From Janibacter endophyticus (GTDB lineage Bacteria > Actinomycetota > Actinomycetes > Actinomycetales > Dermatophilaceae): a stretch of DNA of 64,000 nt. The notes beneath the pieces were generated by a model, which made no database searches, was not told the DNA's origin, and saw only the letters and a list, made by a program, of their open reading frames with translations. The stretch lies in the NCBI RefSeq assembly GCF_016888335.1, contig NZ_JAFEJG010000004.1, positions 2,356,001-2,420,000 of the forward strand, written 5' to 3'. This document shows, piece by piece, positions 9,330-18,775 of the stretch. Within the stretch, counting starts at the first letter, position 1. Each line of letters opens with the position of its first letter. A program made the translations under genes and the position numbers.

Positions 9330-10200
9330 GGGAGACACCGTCCACCGGAGCGCGAGCCGCCTGCACGCGGCGCTCGCGGGGACGCCGCTGAGCCGGGTGG
9401 AGCTGCGGTGGGGCGAGCTCGACGGCGGTGGGCTGATCGGTGCCACGACGCTCGAGGTGGTCAGCCGCGGCAAGCACCTCCTGCACCGCGTCGAGGGCGG
9501 CTGGACGATCCACTCGCACCTGCGCATGGAGGGCCAGTGGCGCGTCGAGCGGGTCGCGGGTCCCGAGGAGCGCCGCTACCTCGCGAGCCGGCAGACCCGG
9601 GCTGCCCTTGCCGCCGGGGCGTGGGCTGCCTTCGGCCTGCGGCTCGGCATGCTCGACCTCGTCCGGACGAGCGACGAGGGCGCGCTGACCGGGCATCTCG
9701 GACCGGACATCCTCGACGAGGCCCTCGACGTCGAGAGCGTCGTCCAGGCGTTGCGCGCGTCGGGTCGTCCGGTCGCGGAGAGCCTGCTCGACCAGCGGCT
9801 CGTCGCAGGGATCGGGACGTTCTGGGCGAGCGAGGCCCTCTTCGTCGAGCGGGTGCACCCGTGGGCACGGACGGACGAGCTGGGACCGCAGGTCCTGGCC
9901 CGCTTGGTGCGCCGGTGCCACCTGCTCATGCGCCGTGCGACAGGCCACGCCGTCCAGTCGAGCACCGGCGTCTACCGGCACGGCGAGACGGCCTACGTCC
10001 ACGCCCGCTCGGGGCGGCCGTGCCGACGCTGCGGCGAGACGGTGCGGGTCGCGATGGCGGGGCCAGCGGGCCAGGAGCGCACGATCTTCTCCTGCCCCAC
10101 GTGCCAGGGAGGACTCGCGCCGACGGACGACGGACGCCCCCAGGCCCCGCTCGGCGCCCGCCGCCCCGCCCGCGGTCGAGGGAGCAGCCGGTCGAGGTAA
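9322..10200 (+). CDS. nei2: Fpg/Nei family DNA glycosylase (Nei2-like)
   Basis: 292 residues starting VPEGDTVHR, so after Met removal the catalytic Pro and Glu of the Fpg/Nei family are at positions 2 and 3. A conserved Lys occurs in SRGKHLLH, the helix-two-turn-helix region around VAGIGTFWASEALF, and the zinc finger as CRRCG...CPTCQ near 228-260. It excises oxidised bases and nicks the abasic site. The GTG start lies inside the end of lhr, indicating a repair operon. The last ~30 residues are a basic Arg/Pro/Ser-rich tail beyond the zinc finger. Confidence 0.9.
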   Translation: MPEGDTVHRSASRLHAALAGTPLSRVELRWGELDGGGLIGATTLEVVSRGKHLLHRVEGGWTIHSHLRMEGQWRVERVAGPEERRYLASRQTRAALAAGAWAAFGLRLGMLDLVRTSDEGALTGHLGPDILDEALDVESVVQALRASGRPVAESLLDQRLVAGIGTFWASEALFVERVHPWARTDELGPQVLARLVRRCHLLMRRATGHAVQSSTGVYRHGETAYVHARSGRPCRRCGETVRVAMAGPAGQERTIFSCPTCQGGLAPTDDGRPQAPLGARRPARGRGSSRSR

Positions 10201-10245
10201 CGGCGACCGGCGGGACGGTCGCAGATACCTCGAACCGACAGGGGC

Positions 10246-10542
10246 TCAGGCGGCGGAGGCGGAGACCCGGTCGGTCACGACCGGCAGGACGACCGGGGCG
10301 CTCGCGCTCTCGGCGACGGCCAGGCGGCCGGAGACCTCGGCGAGGACGCCGGACAGCGGCACCCCGAGAGCACCGCACACGGAGGCGAGCAGCTCGGAGC
10401 TCGCCTCCTTCTCCCCGCGCTCGATCTCGGAGAGATAGCCGAGGGAGATCGAGGCGGCTGAGGAGACCTGGCGCAGGGTGCGTCCCTGGGAGGTCCGGGC
10501 CTCGCGCAGGACCTCGCCCAGCTCTTCACGCAGCAGGGTCAT
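10246..10542 (-). CDS. clgR: XRE-family regulator ClgR
   Basis: 98 residues with a Cro/cI-type helix-turn-helix: [37 protein letters not shown] is split over helices 1-4 (about residues 12-48), followed by a short Ala-rich tail. ClgR activates clp protease genes and other stress genes in actinobacteria. It lies last in rimO-pgsA-cinA-clgR and its ATG overlaps the cinA stop (ATGA). The C-terminal alanines (SASAA) resemble a degron through which ClgR itself is turned over by ClpP in related genera; that part is inference. Confidence 0.9.
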   Translation of the reverse strand: MTLLREELGEVLREARTSQGRTLRQVSSAASISLGYLSEIERGEKEASSELLASVCGALGVPLSGVLAEVSGRLAVAESASAPVVLPVVTDRVSASAA

Positions 10543-11096
10543 GGCGTGCCCTCCTCTCCCTCGACGGCGTCCGGTGATGACGAGGCCTCCACCGTACCCC
10601 GATGGTCCGACGACGCCACCGAGGCGGCCATCTCGAGCGCCGTGCGGACCGTCGACTCCCGGACCTCGGCCCGGTCGCCGTCGATGAGGAGCCCCCGGAC
10701 CTCGCTCGTCGAGCGCATCACGCAGGCGACGTAGACGGTGCCGGCGGGGTGGCCCTCGCTCGGCCCCGGCCCGGCGACCCCGGTCGTGGCGACGGCGAGG
10801 TCGCAGCCCAGGACGTGCAGCGCCCCGCGTGCCATCGCGACCGCGACGTCGGCGTCCACCGTCCCGACGCGAGCGATGAGCGAGTCGTCGACGCCGAGCA
10901 CGTGGGTCTTGACCTCGGGCGCGTAGGCGACGACGCCCCCACGCAGCACGTCCGAGGCTCCTGGCACGCCGACGACCGCGGCCGTGAGCAGGCCACCGGT
11001 GAGCGACTCGGCGCAGCCCAGGGTCAGGCCGCCGGCACGGAGGACCTCGACGAGGCGCACCGCCGCCTGGTCGGGTCCATCCTCGACCGCGGTCAC
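10539..11096 (-). CDS. cinA: CinA C-terminal family protein (nicotinamide-nucleotide amidohydrolase, PncC type)
   Basis: 185 residues, the stand-alone CinA C-terminal (PncC) domain without the N-terminal MoCF-like domain. Conserved segments are [12 protein letters not shown] near residue 26 (with the catalytic Ser), the [11 protein letters not shown] loop, and [21 protein letters not shown]. PncC deamidates nicotinamide mononucleotide for NAD salvage. The GTG start is 5 nt after the pgsA stop; an upstream in-frame extension would run into pgsA and is rejected. The stop overlaps clgR. The last ~25 residues are acidic and look disordered. Confidence 0.85.
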   Translation of the reverse strand: MTAVEDGPDQAAVRLVEVLRAGGLTLGCAESLTGGLLTAAVVGVPGASDVLRGGVVAYAPEVKTHVLGVDDSLIARVGTVDADVAVAMARGALHVLGCDLAVATTGVAGPGPSEGHPAGTVYVACVMRSTSEVRGLLIDGDRAEVRESTVRTALEMAASVASSDHRGTVEASSSPDAVEGEEGTP

Positions 11097-11101
11097 GAGG
11101 G

Positions 11102-11743
11102 TCAGCCCTGCGCCTTGCGGGCCCGCTTCATCTCGGCCCGGTCGCTCGTCTCCCGCAGGGTCATCGCCTTGAGGACGTAGTCGACGGCCGTCGCGATGGT
11201 CACGATGACGGCCGCGGCGAGGACTATCCAGCCAAGGACCTCCCAGAGGCGGGCCAGGGGCAGCGTCCACAGCGGCGCCATGAGGATCATCAGGGCCTGC
11301 GCCTGGAGGAAGGTCTTGACCTTGCCGCCACGGCTCGCCGGCATCACGCCGTGCCGGATGACGAAGAAGCGCATGAGGGTGATCCCCAGCTCGCGGGCCA
11401 GGACGAGCACCGTGATCCACCACGGGACGACGTCGATGATCGACAGCGCGATGAAGCCCGCGCCGGTCAGTGCCTTGTCCGCGATCGGGTCGGCGACCTT
11501 GCCGAAGGTCGTGACGATCCCGCGCGAGCGCGCGAGATCCCCGTCGATCCGGTCGGTGACGATCGCGATCGTGAAGATCCCGAGGGCCCACCAGCGTGAG
11601 GTCGCGTCCTCACCCCCGTCCTGGAGCAGGAACCACACGAAGACGGGGACGAGGAGGATCCTCAGGACGGTCAGCGCGTTGGGCAGGTTCCACGGGCTGG
11701 GTTCGGGCTGCGGGATCTGCTCGACCACGGGCTGCTCGCTCAT
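11102..11743 (-). CDS. pgsA: CDP-diacylglycerol-glycerol-3-phosphate 3-phosphatidyltransferase
   Basis: 213-residue membrane enzyme. The CDP-alcohol phosphotransferase signature is intact as [12 protein letters not shown] followed by DPIADK near residues 63-88. The first step of phosphatidylglycerol/cardiolipin synthesis (CDP-DAG plus glycerol-3-phosphate) is expected. Several hydrophobic helices are visible ([43 protein letters not shown]). The ATG overlaps the rimO stop by 4 bp, so it is translated with rimO, cinA and clgR. Other CDP-alcohol transferases share the motif, but size and neighbours support pgsA. Confidence 0.9.
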   Translation of the reverse strand: MSEQPVVEQIPQPEPSPWNLPNALTVLRILLVPVFVWFLLQDGGEDATSRWWALGIFTIAIVTDRIDGDLARSRGIVTTFGKVADPIADKALTGAGFIALSIIDVVPWWITVLVLARELGITLMRFFVIRHGVMPASRGGKVKTFLQAQALMILMAPLWTLPLARLWEVLGWIVLAAAVIVTIATAVDYVLKAMTLRETSDRAEMKRARKAQG

Positions 11744-13170
11744 CGGAGCACCCTCGCGACGAGGTCGATGCCCTCGGTCGACTCGACGACCGCGTCGAGC
11801 GCATCACCCACGGCGATCCCGTCGAGGTCCCCGACGAGGGTCGTCTCGCCGTCGACGTCCGGTCCCTGGTGGTCGGCGCGGCCGACGACGAGGAGGTCTC
11901 CCCCTTCGCCGTCCTCGATCTCCTCGACGAGCACGCGGACCCGCTGACCCACCCGGTCCTCGGCCCGTTGGGCCGCCAGCTCGTCGACGAGGGCACGGAT
12001 GCGCTCGACCCGCTCCTCGATGACGTCCGGGTCGACCTTGTCGGCCAGGCCCTCGCCCTCGGTGCCGTCCTCGTCGCTGTAGCCGAAGACGCCCACGACG
12101 TCGAGGCGCGCCTCGGTGAGGAAGCGCTCGAGCTCGGCCACGTCGTCCTCGGTCTCGCCGGGGAAGCCGACGATGACGTTGCTGCGGATGCCGGCCTCCG
12201 GCTGCCGCGCGCGCACGCCCGCGATGAGCCCGAGGAAGGCGTCCGTGGACCCGAAGCGGCGCATGCGCCGCAGCAGGCCGGGGCTCGAGTGCTGGAAGGA
12301 GATGTCGTACCAGGGCGTGACCTTGGGCGTGCTCGCCATCGCCTCGAGCAGCCCCGGGCGGATCTCCGCCGGCTGGAGGTAGGAGACGCGGACCCGCTCG
12401 ATGCCCTCGATGTCGGCCAGCTGCGGGAGCAAGGCCTGGAGGAGGTCGAGCTCGCCGAGGTCCTTGCCGTAGGACGTCGAGTTCTCCGAGACGAGGAAGA
12501 GCTCCTTGACGCCCTGCTCTGCGAGCCAGCGGGCCTCGGCGATGACGTCGGTGGGCCGCCGCGAGACGAAGGAGCCGCGGAAGGTCGGGATCGCGCAGAA
12601 GGCGCAGCGACGGTCGCAGCCGGAGGCGATCTTCAGCGGCGCCCAGGGTCGGTCGTCCAGGCGCGCCCGCGGCAGGTCACGCCCCTCCTCGGTCGCACCG
12701 TGCCCCGGCAGGGCGACGTCGGCGGCGGCTTCGGCGCGCTGGAGCGGCGCGAGCGGCAGGAGCGTGCGCCGGTCACCGGGGACGTGCGCCTCGGGCGGCT
12801 GGCCGTCGAGCACGGCCCGCAGGTGCGCCGACATGTCCCGGTAGGAGTCGAAGCCGAGCACGGCATCGGCCTCGGGCAGCTCGGCCGCGAGGTCCTTGCC
12901 GTAGCGCTCGGCGAGGCAGCCGACCGCGACGACGGCCTGCGTGCGGCCCTCCTCGCGCAGGTCGTTGGCCTCGAGGATCGCGTCGATCGAGTCCTTCTTG
13001 GCCTGCTCGATGAAGCCGCACGTGTTGACCACCGCGACGTCGGCGTCGGCCGCGTCGTCGACGAGGGTCCAGCCCTCGGCTGCGAGCCGGCCGGCGAGCT
13101 CCTCGGAGTCGACCTCGTTGCGGGTGCACCCGAGGGTGACGAGAGCGACGCTACGAGCAGGGGCCGACAT
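11740..13170 (-). CDS. rimO: ribosomal protein uS12 methylthiotransferase RimO
   Basis: 476 residues. The N-terminal UPF0004 domain begins [16 protein letters not shown] with its first Cys and includes NTCGF; the radical-SAM motif CDRRCAFC (CxxxCxxC) lies near residue 176; a TRAM domain forms the C terminus. RimO adds a methylthio group to an Asp of S12. The ATG at 13170 follows TAGAGT (13183-13178) by 7 nt, so it is preferred over the start 69 nt upstream. First gene of the rimO-pgsA-cinA-clgR operon. RimO is favoured over MiaB by the LVTLGC start and the pgsA context. Confidence 0.92.
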   Translation of the reverse strand: MSAPARSVALVTLGCTRNEVDSEELAGRLAAEGWTLVDDAADADVAVVNTCGFIEQAKKDSIDAILEANDLREEGRTQAVVAVGCLAERYGKDLAAELPEADAVLGFDSYRDMSAHLRAVLDGQPPEAHVPGDRRTLLPLAPLQRAEAAADVALPGHGATEEGRDLPRARLDDRPWAPLKIASGCDRRCAFCAIPTFRGSFVSRRPTDVIAEARWLAEQGVKELFLVSENSTSYGKDLGELDLLQALLPQLADIEGIERVRVSYLQPAEIRPGLLEAMASTPKVTPWYDISFQHSSPGLLRRMRRFGSTDAFLGLIAGVRARQPEAGIRSNVIVGFPGETEDDVAELERFLTEARLDVVGVFGYSDEDGTEGEGLADKVDPDVIEERVERIRALVDELAAQRAEDRVGQRVRVLVEEIEDGEGGDLLVVGRADHQGPDVDGETTLVGDLDGIAVGDALDAVVESTEGIDLVARVLR

Positions 13171-13204
13171 GCCCTCCACTCTAGGCGCCTCCGGACGCGG
13201 GGAA

Positions 13205-13909
13205 TCAGCGGCGGGCCTTGGCCACGGTGAGAGCGACAAGGCGGGAGATGACCATGGCGACGTACATGACGCCCGTGAGCTGCTCGATGATCGTCGCCGC
13301 CCGGGCGTGCGGCCGCACCGCCCCGACGTCGGAGAGCCCGACGCTCGTGAGGTTGGCGGCCGAGAAGAAGAGGAGCTCGAGGAAGCTGCGGCGGTCCCCT
13401 TCGCTGTGCCCGGTGAACGAGCCGGGCCAAGCGAACTGCATCGCGAGGTAGAGATAGGCGAAGCCGAACAGGAGGACGGTGAAGGCCGCCCCGACGGCGA
13501 AGAGCTCGTCGCTCGTCACCCAGTTGTCGGAGAACACGTACGTCACGAGCCCGAACGCCACGTAGAGGTAGAAGATCGACAGCCCGAGGTGCGCGATGAC
13601 CCCGATGACCTGGTGCTCCGGCTCGAGCACGCTCCACGCCTCGAGCACGACGGCAGGCACACCGATGAGCAGCGCGAGCCAGGTGAGTGCCCTCGTCGTC
13701 CGGGTGACGAAGGCAGCGACCGTCACCGCGAAGAAGGAGATGACGACGAAGACGAGCCGCCCCCACAGCTGTCCCTCGAGCCAGGGCAGCAACACGATGG
13801 CGAAGACCTGCATCCCGAGGAGGATCGCCGACGGCTGCTTGCGCAGCACCGCGAACCAGTAGTCCCGCCCGGACAGAGGGGGCTTGGGCGCATACCAGGC
13901 ATCGGACAT
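13205..13909 (-). CDS. ion channel-like membrane protein with unusual pore loop
   Basis: 234 residues with about six hydrophobic segments ([86 protein letters not shown] and a final helix). [20 protein letters not shown] (about residues 175-195) is positioned like the pore helix and selectivity filter of two-TM potassium channels, but TSVGLSD replaces TVGYGD. Ion selectivity may therefore differ. The ATG follows TACGCT by 7 nt (leaderless). It is divergent from the MauE-like gene, with only 32 bp between starts, and unrelated to flanking rimO. Confidence 0.65.
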   Translation of the reverse strand: MSDAWYAPKPPLSGRDYWFAVLRKQPSAILLGMQVFAIVLLPWLEGQLWGRLVFVVISFFAVTVAAFVTRTTRALTWLALLIGVPAVVLEAWSVLEPEHQVIGVIAHLGLSIFYLYVAFGLVTYVFSDNWVTSDELFAVGAAFTVLLFGFAYLYLAMQFAWPGSFTGHSEGDRRSFLELLFFSAANLTSVGLSDVGAVRPHARAATIIEQLTGVMYVAMVISRLVALTVAKARR

Positions 13910-13941
13910 GGGCGTCAGCGTAGAGCGCCTACCCTGGATCC
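13910..13941. promoter_or_regulatory. overlapping divergent leaderless promoters
   Basis: Only 32 bp separate the two start codons. The minus-strand -10 TACGCT (13922-13917) serves the channel gene and the plus-strand TACCCT (13930-13935) serves the MauE-like gene. Each lies 6-7 nt before its start codon. The -35 region of each promoter overlaps the coding start of the other gene, so the two are likely to interfere or be co-regulated. Confidence 0.7.
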
Positions 13942-14973
13942 GTGCTCGATGGACCTCTCCTGCTCCCGCCGATCCTGCTGGCCACCCTGCTGATCATCAG
14001 CGGCGTCGCCAAGCTCCGTGCCCCCGCGGAGGTGGCCAGCGCCTTCGCCCAGCTCCGGCTGCCCGCGGTGATCAGCGGACCGGCGGTCCGCCGGGTCTTC
14101 CCGTGGGCCGAGATCGTCCTCGCGGTCCTGCTCCTCGTCCTGCCTCGGCCTTGGTCCCTCGCGGTGGCGGTCGCTGCGGTCGCCCTGATGGTCGTGTACC
14201 TGGGGATCATCGTCCGGGCGCTCGGCTTCGGCTACCCGATCACCTGCGGCTGCTTCGGGCGCCTCGGGCTGGGCGAGGTGACGCAGCGGACCGCAGCACG
14301 CAACGGGCTGCTCGTCGGGCTGTCGCTGCTCGTCGTGTGGTCGGCGACGGCCGAGCGGTCGGTGCTCGCGCGGCTCGCCGACGCCGAGGCGACCACCTGG
14401 GCCTGGCTGGCGCTGCTCGCCCTCACGGTGGCGATCGTCGTGGTCACCTTCGGTGGCACGCAGGACACCCACGCCGCCGCGGCCCCGGCTGTTCCCCCTT
14501 CGCCCCAGGACGAGCTCGAGGACTACCTCCGTCAGCCCATCCCGTACGGACTGCTCGAGGGCCCGGACGGATCCCCGATGCCCTTGCACGAGCTGAGCCG
14601 CCAGTCTGCCTACCTGCTCGTCTTCGTCTCGCCGGGCTGCGGCGCGTGCATGCAGGTCATCCCCCAGATCAAGGCGTGGGACGAGGCGCTGCCCCCGGTG
14701 ACGGTCCGGGCTGTCGTCTCGATGCCTGTGGACCTGGCGGTCACGCACGCACCCGATCTCGAGGGCATCACGCTGCACGACCCGAACGGAGCCGTCGCCC
14801 GGACCTTCGGCGTGGGGAACCCGGGTGCCGTGCTCCTCGGCATGGACGGCCAGCTCGCCGGCGGGCCGGTCAGCGGCAGCGTCGCGGTCGAGCAGCTCGT
14901 CTCGGACATCCGCGCCGAGCTCGAGGAGGCCGGGGCCCTCGAGGAGCCCGTACCCTCACCGGCCGGTGAGTGA
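13942..14973 (+). CDS. MauE/DoxX-like membrane protein fused to a thioredoxin-like domain
   Basis: 343 residues. The first ~180 form a MauE-type membrane unit with five hydrophobic helices and the conserved PITCGCFG cysteines near residue 97. A linker (AAAAPAVPPSPQDE) leads to a thioredoxin-like domain with VSPGCGACMQV near 235 (CGAC active site). MauE proteins support disulfide formation or maturation, so a membrane thiol relay is likely. The GTG start follows TACCCT by 6 nt (leaderless). The 3' end overlaps convergent ftsK by 18 bp. The substrate is unknown. Confidence 0.75.
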   Translation: MLDGPLLLPPILLATLLIISGVAKLRAPAEVASAFAQLRLPAVISGPAVRRVFPWAEIVLAVLLLVLPRPWSLAVAVAAVALMVVYLGIIVRALGFGYPITCGCFGRLGLGEVTQRTAARNGLLVGLSLLVVWSATAERSVLARLADAEATTWAWLALLALTVAIVVVTFGGTQDTHAAAAPAVPPSPQDELEDYLRQPIPYGLLEGPDGSPMPLHELSRQSAYLLVFVSPGCGACMQVIPQIKAWDEALPPVTVRAVVSMPVDLAVTHAPDLEGITLHDPNGAVARTFGVGNPGAVLLGMDGQLAGGPVSGSVAVEQLVSDIRAELEEAGALEEPVPSPAGE

Positions 14974-17784
14974 CCAGGCGTCCTCGTCCTCGTCGTCGTC
15001 CACCGGGATGTCGGTGCCGATCGGGTCCTCCGCGTAGCGGTCGGACGAAGGGGTGCCGCCGGCTCCCCCTTCGCCGCCACCCTGGGTGATGACGGCCGTG
15101 TCGTCGTGCGCGAAGGGGGCGTCGCCCTCGTACTCCTCGAGGCCGTCGGTGGCGCCGTCCGCACCCGTGGTGTCGTCCGAGGCCTCGGGGACGTCCTCGC
15201 CCCGCATGAGCGCGAGGGTGGTCGGCAGGTCGTCGGGCTTGACGAGCACGTCGCGCGCCTTGGAGCCCTCGGAGGGGCCGACGACGCCGCGGGACTCGAG
15301 GAGGTCCATGAGCCGGCCGGCCTTGGCGAAGCCGACCCGCAGCTTGCGCTGGAGCATGGAGGTCGACCCGAACTGCGTCGTGACGACGAGCTCGGCCGCC
15401 TGGAGCAGCACGTCGAGGTCGTCGCCGATGTCGTCGTCGATCTGCTTCTTGGGCGCCTCGACGACGACGTCCTCGCGGTAGGTCGGCTTGAGCTGACCGG
15501 TGACGTGGGCGACGACCTCGTGGATCTCGGACTCCGTGACCCAGGCGCCCTGGACACGCATCGGCTTGTTCTTGCCCATGGGCAGGAAGAGCGCGTCACC
15601 CTGGCCGAGGAGCTTCTCGGCGCCGGGCTGGTCGAGGACGACGCGGCTGTCGGCGAGCGAGGACGTCGCGAAGGCCATGCGGCTCGGCACGTTGGCCTTG
15701 ATGAGGCCGGTGACGACGTCGACGGACGGGCGCTGGGTCGCGAGGACGAGGTGGATGCCGGCCGCGCGGGCGAGCTGGGTGATCCGGACGATCGAGTCCT
15801 CGACGTCGCGGGGGGCGACCATCATGAGGTCGGCGAGCTCGTCGACGATGACGAGGAGGTACGGGTAGGGCTGGATGGACCGCTCGCTGCCCGGGAGCGG
15901 CTGGACCTTGCCCGCCTTGACCGCCTTGTTGAAGTCGTCGACGTGCTTGTAGCCGAAGGCCGCGAGGTCGTCGTAGCGCATGTCCATCTCGCGCACGACC
16001 CACTGGAGCGCCTCGGCCGCCTTCTTGGCGTTGGTGATGATCGGCGTGATGAGGTGCGGGATGCCCTCGTAGGCGGTCAGCTCCACGCGCTTGGGGTCGA
16101 CGAGCACCATGCGCACCTCGTCGGGCGTGGAGCGCATGAGGATCGAGGTGATCATCGAGTTGACGAAGCTCGACTTGCCGGAGCCCGTCGCACCGGCGAC
16201 GAGGATGTGCGGCATCTTCGCGAGGTTGGCGATGACGTAGCCGCCCTCGACGTCCTTGCCGACACCCATGACCATCGGGTGCTCGTTGTTGCGCGCGACG
16301 TCGCTGCGGAGCACGTCGCCGAGGCAGACCATCTCCTTGTCGGCGTTCGGGATCTCGATGCCGATGGCGGACTTGCCCGGGATGGGGCTGAGGATGCGGA
16401 CGTCGGCCGAGGCGACGGCGTACGCGATGTTCTTGGACAGCGCGGTGACGCGCTCGACCTTGACGCCGGGGCCGAGCTCGACGACGTAGCGGGTGACGGT
16501 CGGCCCACGGTGGAAGCCGGTGACGTGCGCGTCGATGCCGAACTCGTCGAGGACCGTGGTCAGCGACTCCACGACCGCGTCGTTGGCCGCCGAGCGCTCC
16601 TTGTGCGGTGAGCCCTGCTTGAGGACCTGCGAGTCCGGGAGCGTGTAGGTGACGTCGCCGGCCAGGGCGAGCTGCTCGACACGTTGCGGCAGCTGCGTCG
16701 TCGGGGGCGCCTGGAGGGCAGCCTTCTCGTTGGCCGAGGGGACGAGCACTCCGGGCCGGGTGGCGCGCTTCTCGCCGGGGCGCGGGCCTCCGGCCGGCTT
16801 GGCGGTGTCCTCGGCTGCACCGGCCGGCTCAGGGGCGTCGCTCGCCTGGTCCTCGATGTCCTTGCCACGACGACGCCTGGGCTTCGCGGGGGCGATGATG
16901 GCGGCCTGGTCGTAGGCGGTGTCGCCGTCCCGCTCGTCGACGCCGTCCTCGAAGCGGCGGCGCCGGGCGTCCTTCACCGCGGCCCTCGCCGCGGGAGTCT
17001 CGTCGGCAGCGTCGGGGACGTGCCCGGTGAAGGCGGCGCGCAGGTACGCGGCCCGGGTCGGCAGCTCGTGGAAGGGGATGCCGGTGATGAGCAGGAGCGA
17101 GAAGAGCCCGAGCAGCACGAGGAGGATCCCGGCCGGCCAGACGGTCAGCCCCGTGACGAGCGGGTCGGAGGCGAGGAAGCCCGCGATGCCGCCCGCCTCG
17201 CGCATGGGTCCGGCGCCGGCGGGGGGCTGCGGGATGCCGTGGGCGATGTGGGTCAGGCCGCAGACCGAAAGGGCGAGCATGCCCAGGCCCAGACCGAGGC
17301 GCGCGCCTCCGGCGTCGTCGACGACACCGCGCAGGAGCCGCCAGGCGGCGAGGACGAGGACGATCGGCAGGGCGTAGGCGACCCGGCCGAAGGTGCCGGC
17401 GGCGACGGCGTGGACGACGTCGCCGACCATCCCGCCGAGACCCCACCACTCGACCGCGGCGACGACGACGGCGAGGGCGAGGAGGAGGAAGCCGAGCCCG
17501 TCACGACGGTGCTCCGGCTCGATCTGGCTGGCGCTGTGACCGACCTTGCGGACCCCGGCGCCGGTGGCGCCGGCGACCCCCATCCAGGTGGACCGCACGG
17601 CCTGCAGGGGCAGCGGCAGGCCGCCCCCCTTCGCCGCAGCCTTGCTCTTGCCGCGGGCGGGTGCCTTCTTCGCGGTGCTCCCGCTCCGCCCGGGGCCCTT
17701 GGCCGCGGAGGTGCGGGCGGGTCGCCCGGGGGCTCGGGTGGAGCCGCCGCGCGGGCGCGCGGAGGTGCCGTTACGTGTCGCCAT
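14956..17784 (-). CDS. ftsK: DNA translocase FtsK
   Basis: 942 residues. A basic Ala/Lys/Arg-rich N terminus precedes a 4-TM domain (about residues 95-250), a Pro/Ala-rich linker, the RecA-like motor with Walker A GATGSGKSS near 530 and Walker B LLVIVDELADLMM near 645, and a C-terminal winged-helix gamma domain (VTTQFGSTSMLQRKLRVGFAKAGRLMD). It pumps chromosome ends through the division septum and activates XerCD at dif. The ATG follows TAGCCT (17796-17791) by 6 nt (leaderless). The acidic tail after gamma (DDDEDEDAW) overlaps the convergent neighbour. Confidence 0.95.
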   Translation of the reverse strand: MATRNGTSARPRGGSTRAPGRPARTSAAKGPGRSGSTAKKAPARGKSKAAAKGGGLPLPLQAVRSTWMGVAGATGAGVRKVGHSASQIEPEHRRDGLGFLLLALAVVVAAVEWWGLGGMVGDVVHAVAAGTFGRVAYALPIVLVLAAWRLLRGVVDDAGGARLGLGLGMLALSVCGLTHIAHGIPQPPAGAGPMREAGGIAGFLASDPLVTGLTVWPAGILLVLLGLFSLLLITGIPFHELPTRAAYLRAAFTGHVPDAADETPAARAAVKDARRRRFEDGVDERDGDTAYDQAAIIAPAKPRRRRGKDIEDQASDAPEPAGAAEDTAKPAGGPRPGEKRATRPGVLVPSANEKAALQAPPTTQLPQRVEQLALAGDVTYTLPDSQVLKQGSPHKERSAANDAVVESLTTVLDEFGIDAHVTGFHRGPTVTRYVVELGPGVKVERVTALSKNIAYAVASADVRILSPIPGKSAIGIEIPNADKEMVCLGDVLRSDVARNNEHPMVMGVGKDVEGGYVIANLAKMPHILVAGATGSGKSSFVNSMITSILMRSTPDEVRMVLVDPKRVELTAYEGIPHLITPIITNAKKAAEALQWVVREMDMRYDDLAAFGYKHVDDFNKAVKAGKVQPLPGSERSIQPYPYLLVIVDELADLMMVAPRDVEDSIVRITQLARAAGIHLVLATQRPSVDVVTGLIKANVPSRMAFATSSLADSRVVLDQPGAEKLLGQGDALFLPMGKNKPMRVQGAWVTESEIHEVVAHVTGQLKPTYREDVVVEAPKKQIDDDIGDDLDVLLQAAELVVTTQFGSTSMLQRKLRVGFAKAGRLMDLLESRGVVGPSEGSKARDVLVKPDDLPTTLALMRGEDVPEASDDTTGADGATDGLEEYEGDAPFAHDDTAVITQGGGEGGAGGTPSSDRYAEDPIGTDIPVDDDEDEDAWSLTGR

Positions 17785-17902
17785 GCTCGCAGGCTAGGGG
17801 ATCGTCACCCCCTTCACACGCGTCACACGCGCACCACCGGGGCACTTTTTCGCCTGTGGAGAGGGGCGAAGGGGGCGTCCTCGACCTCGTTAGGGTGCCG
17901 TC

Positions 17903-18547
17903 GTGCACCTCGTCCTCGTCGCCGTCGTCGTCGCGGTCGCCGGCACGTGGTGGGCGCACCGCTGGCTCGCGGACGGCCGCTACCGGCGCCCGGACGAAGG
18001 GGGTCCGCTCCCCCGTCACGGCTGGCTCGTCGCCGTCGTCCCCTCCCTCGTCGTCGCCCTGGCCGGTGCCTCCCAGCACGAGCCGCTGGCGGCCGCGGCC
18101 GCGGCGATGCTGCTCGCACCGGTCGGGCTGACGCTCGGCGTGGTCGACACGGACGTCCACCGCCTGCCCAACGTCCTCACGCTCCCCGCCGTCCCGGGCG
18201 TGCTCGTCCTGCTGCTCGTCGCGGCCGCAACGAGCGGGCAGTGGGTCGACTTGCGCCGGGCCACCCTCGCGATGCTCGTCGTGGGCGGTGCCTTCGTCCT
18301 CGTGAGCCTCGTCCTCGGGTCGCGCGGCATCGGCATGGGCGACGCGAAGCTCATGCTCAGCCTCGCCCCGCTGCTCGGCTGGCACGGGTGGGGGGCTGTC
18401 CTCGTCGGGGTCTACGCCGCCTTCCTCCTCGGCGGCGTCGTCGCGCTGGCGCTGCTCGTCAGCCGCCGGGCAGGCCGCGGCAGCCGTCTGGCCTTCGGCC
18501 CCTACCTCGTGGCCGGCGCCGTGATCGCGCTGCTCTCCGGCGCCTGA
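17903..18547 (+). CDS. A24 family prepilin peptidase-like protein
   Basis: 214 residues, nearly all hydrophobic helices. The two catalytic aspartates of GXGD aspartyl peptidases are present: Asp in GVVDTDVHRLPN near residue 80 and GMGDAKL near 145. The N-terminal methyltransferase domain of classical PilD is absent, as in minimal TadV/ComC-like enzymes. It would cleave type IV or Tad prepilins at the membrane. The GTG start follows TAGGGT (17891-17896) by 6 nt. No pilin or secretion genes are in the window, so its substrates are elsewhere. Confidence 0.85.
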   Translation: MHLVLVAVVVAVAGTWWAHRWLADGRYRRPDEGGPLPRHGWLVAVVPSLVVALAGASQHEPLAAAAAAMLLAPVGLTLGVVDTDVHRLPNVLTLPAVPGVLVLLLVAAATSGQWVDLRRATLAMLVVGGAFVLVSLVLGSRGIGMGDAKLMLSLAPLLGWHGWGAVLVGVYAAFLLGGVVALALLVSRRAGRGSRLAFGPYLVAGAVIALLSGA

Positions 18548-18619
18548 GCCGGTCTCAGGATCCAAGACATCCTCGCCGCGGGGTCGACACGTCAGGACCC
18601 CGCGCTGCTAGTGTCCCGG

Positions 18620-18712
18620 CCTAGGTCATGAGTACCAGCGCCAAGCCCCGGCTCGCTGGTCGGCAACCCTCCTCCGCGGTGGGGTGCTCCGGGTGACGAC
18701 CTGGCCGGCGTG
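18620..18712 (+). ncRNA. SAM-IV riboswitch
   Basis: The RNA contains GGTCATGAGTACCAGCG, GGTCGGCAACCCTCC, CCGCGGTGGGGTGCTCCGGG and a closing GACGACCTGG, which match the conserved core of the actinobacterial SAM-IV class closely. A -10 candidate TAGTGT (18609-18614) places transcription start about where the aptamer begins. The ~64 nt between aptamer and GTG start can fold back, but I cannot tell transcriptional from translational control. High S-adenosylmethionine would be expected to switch the downstream gene off. Confidence 0.9.
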
Positions 18713-18775
18713 CGCACGCACCTCGGCAAGCGCGGACCCGTCGCAGTGCTGGGTCCACAGGACCAAGGAGCACAC

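Noticed and set aside
17903-18547. Part of a type IV pilus or Tad locus
   Set aside because: No pilin, ATPase, secretin or other assembly gene is present; only the peptidase is here, so no pilus locus is claimed.
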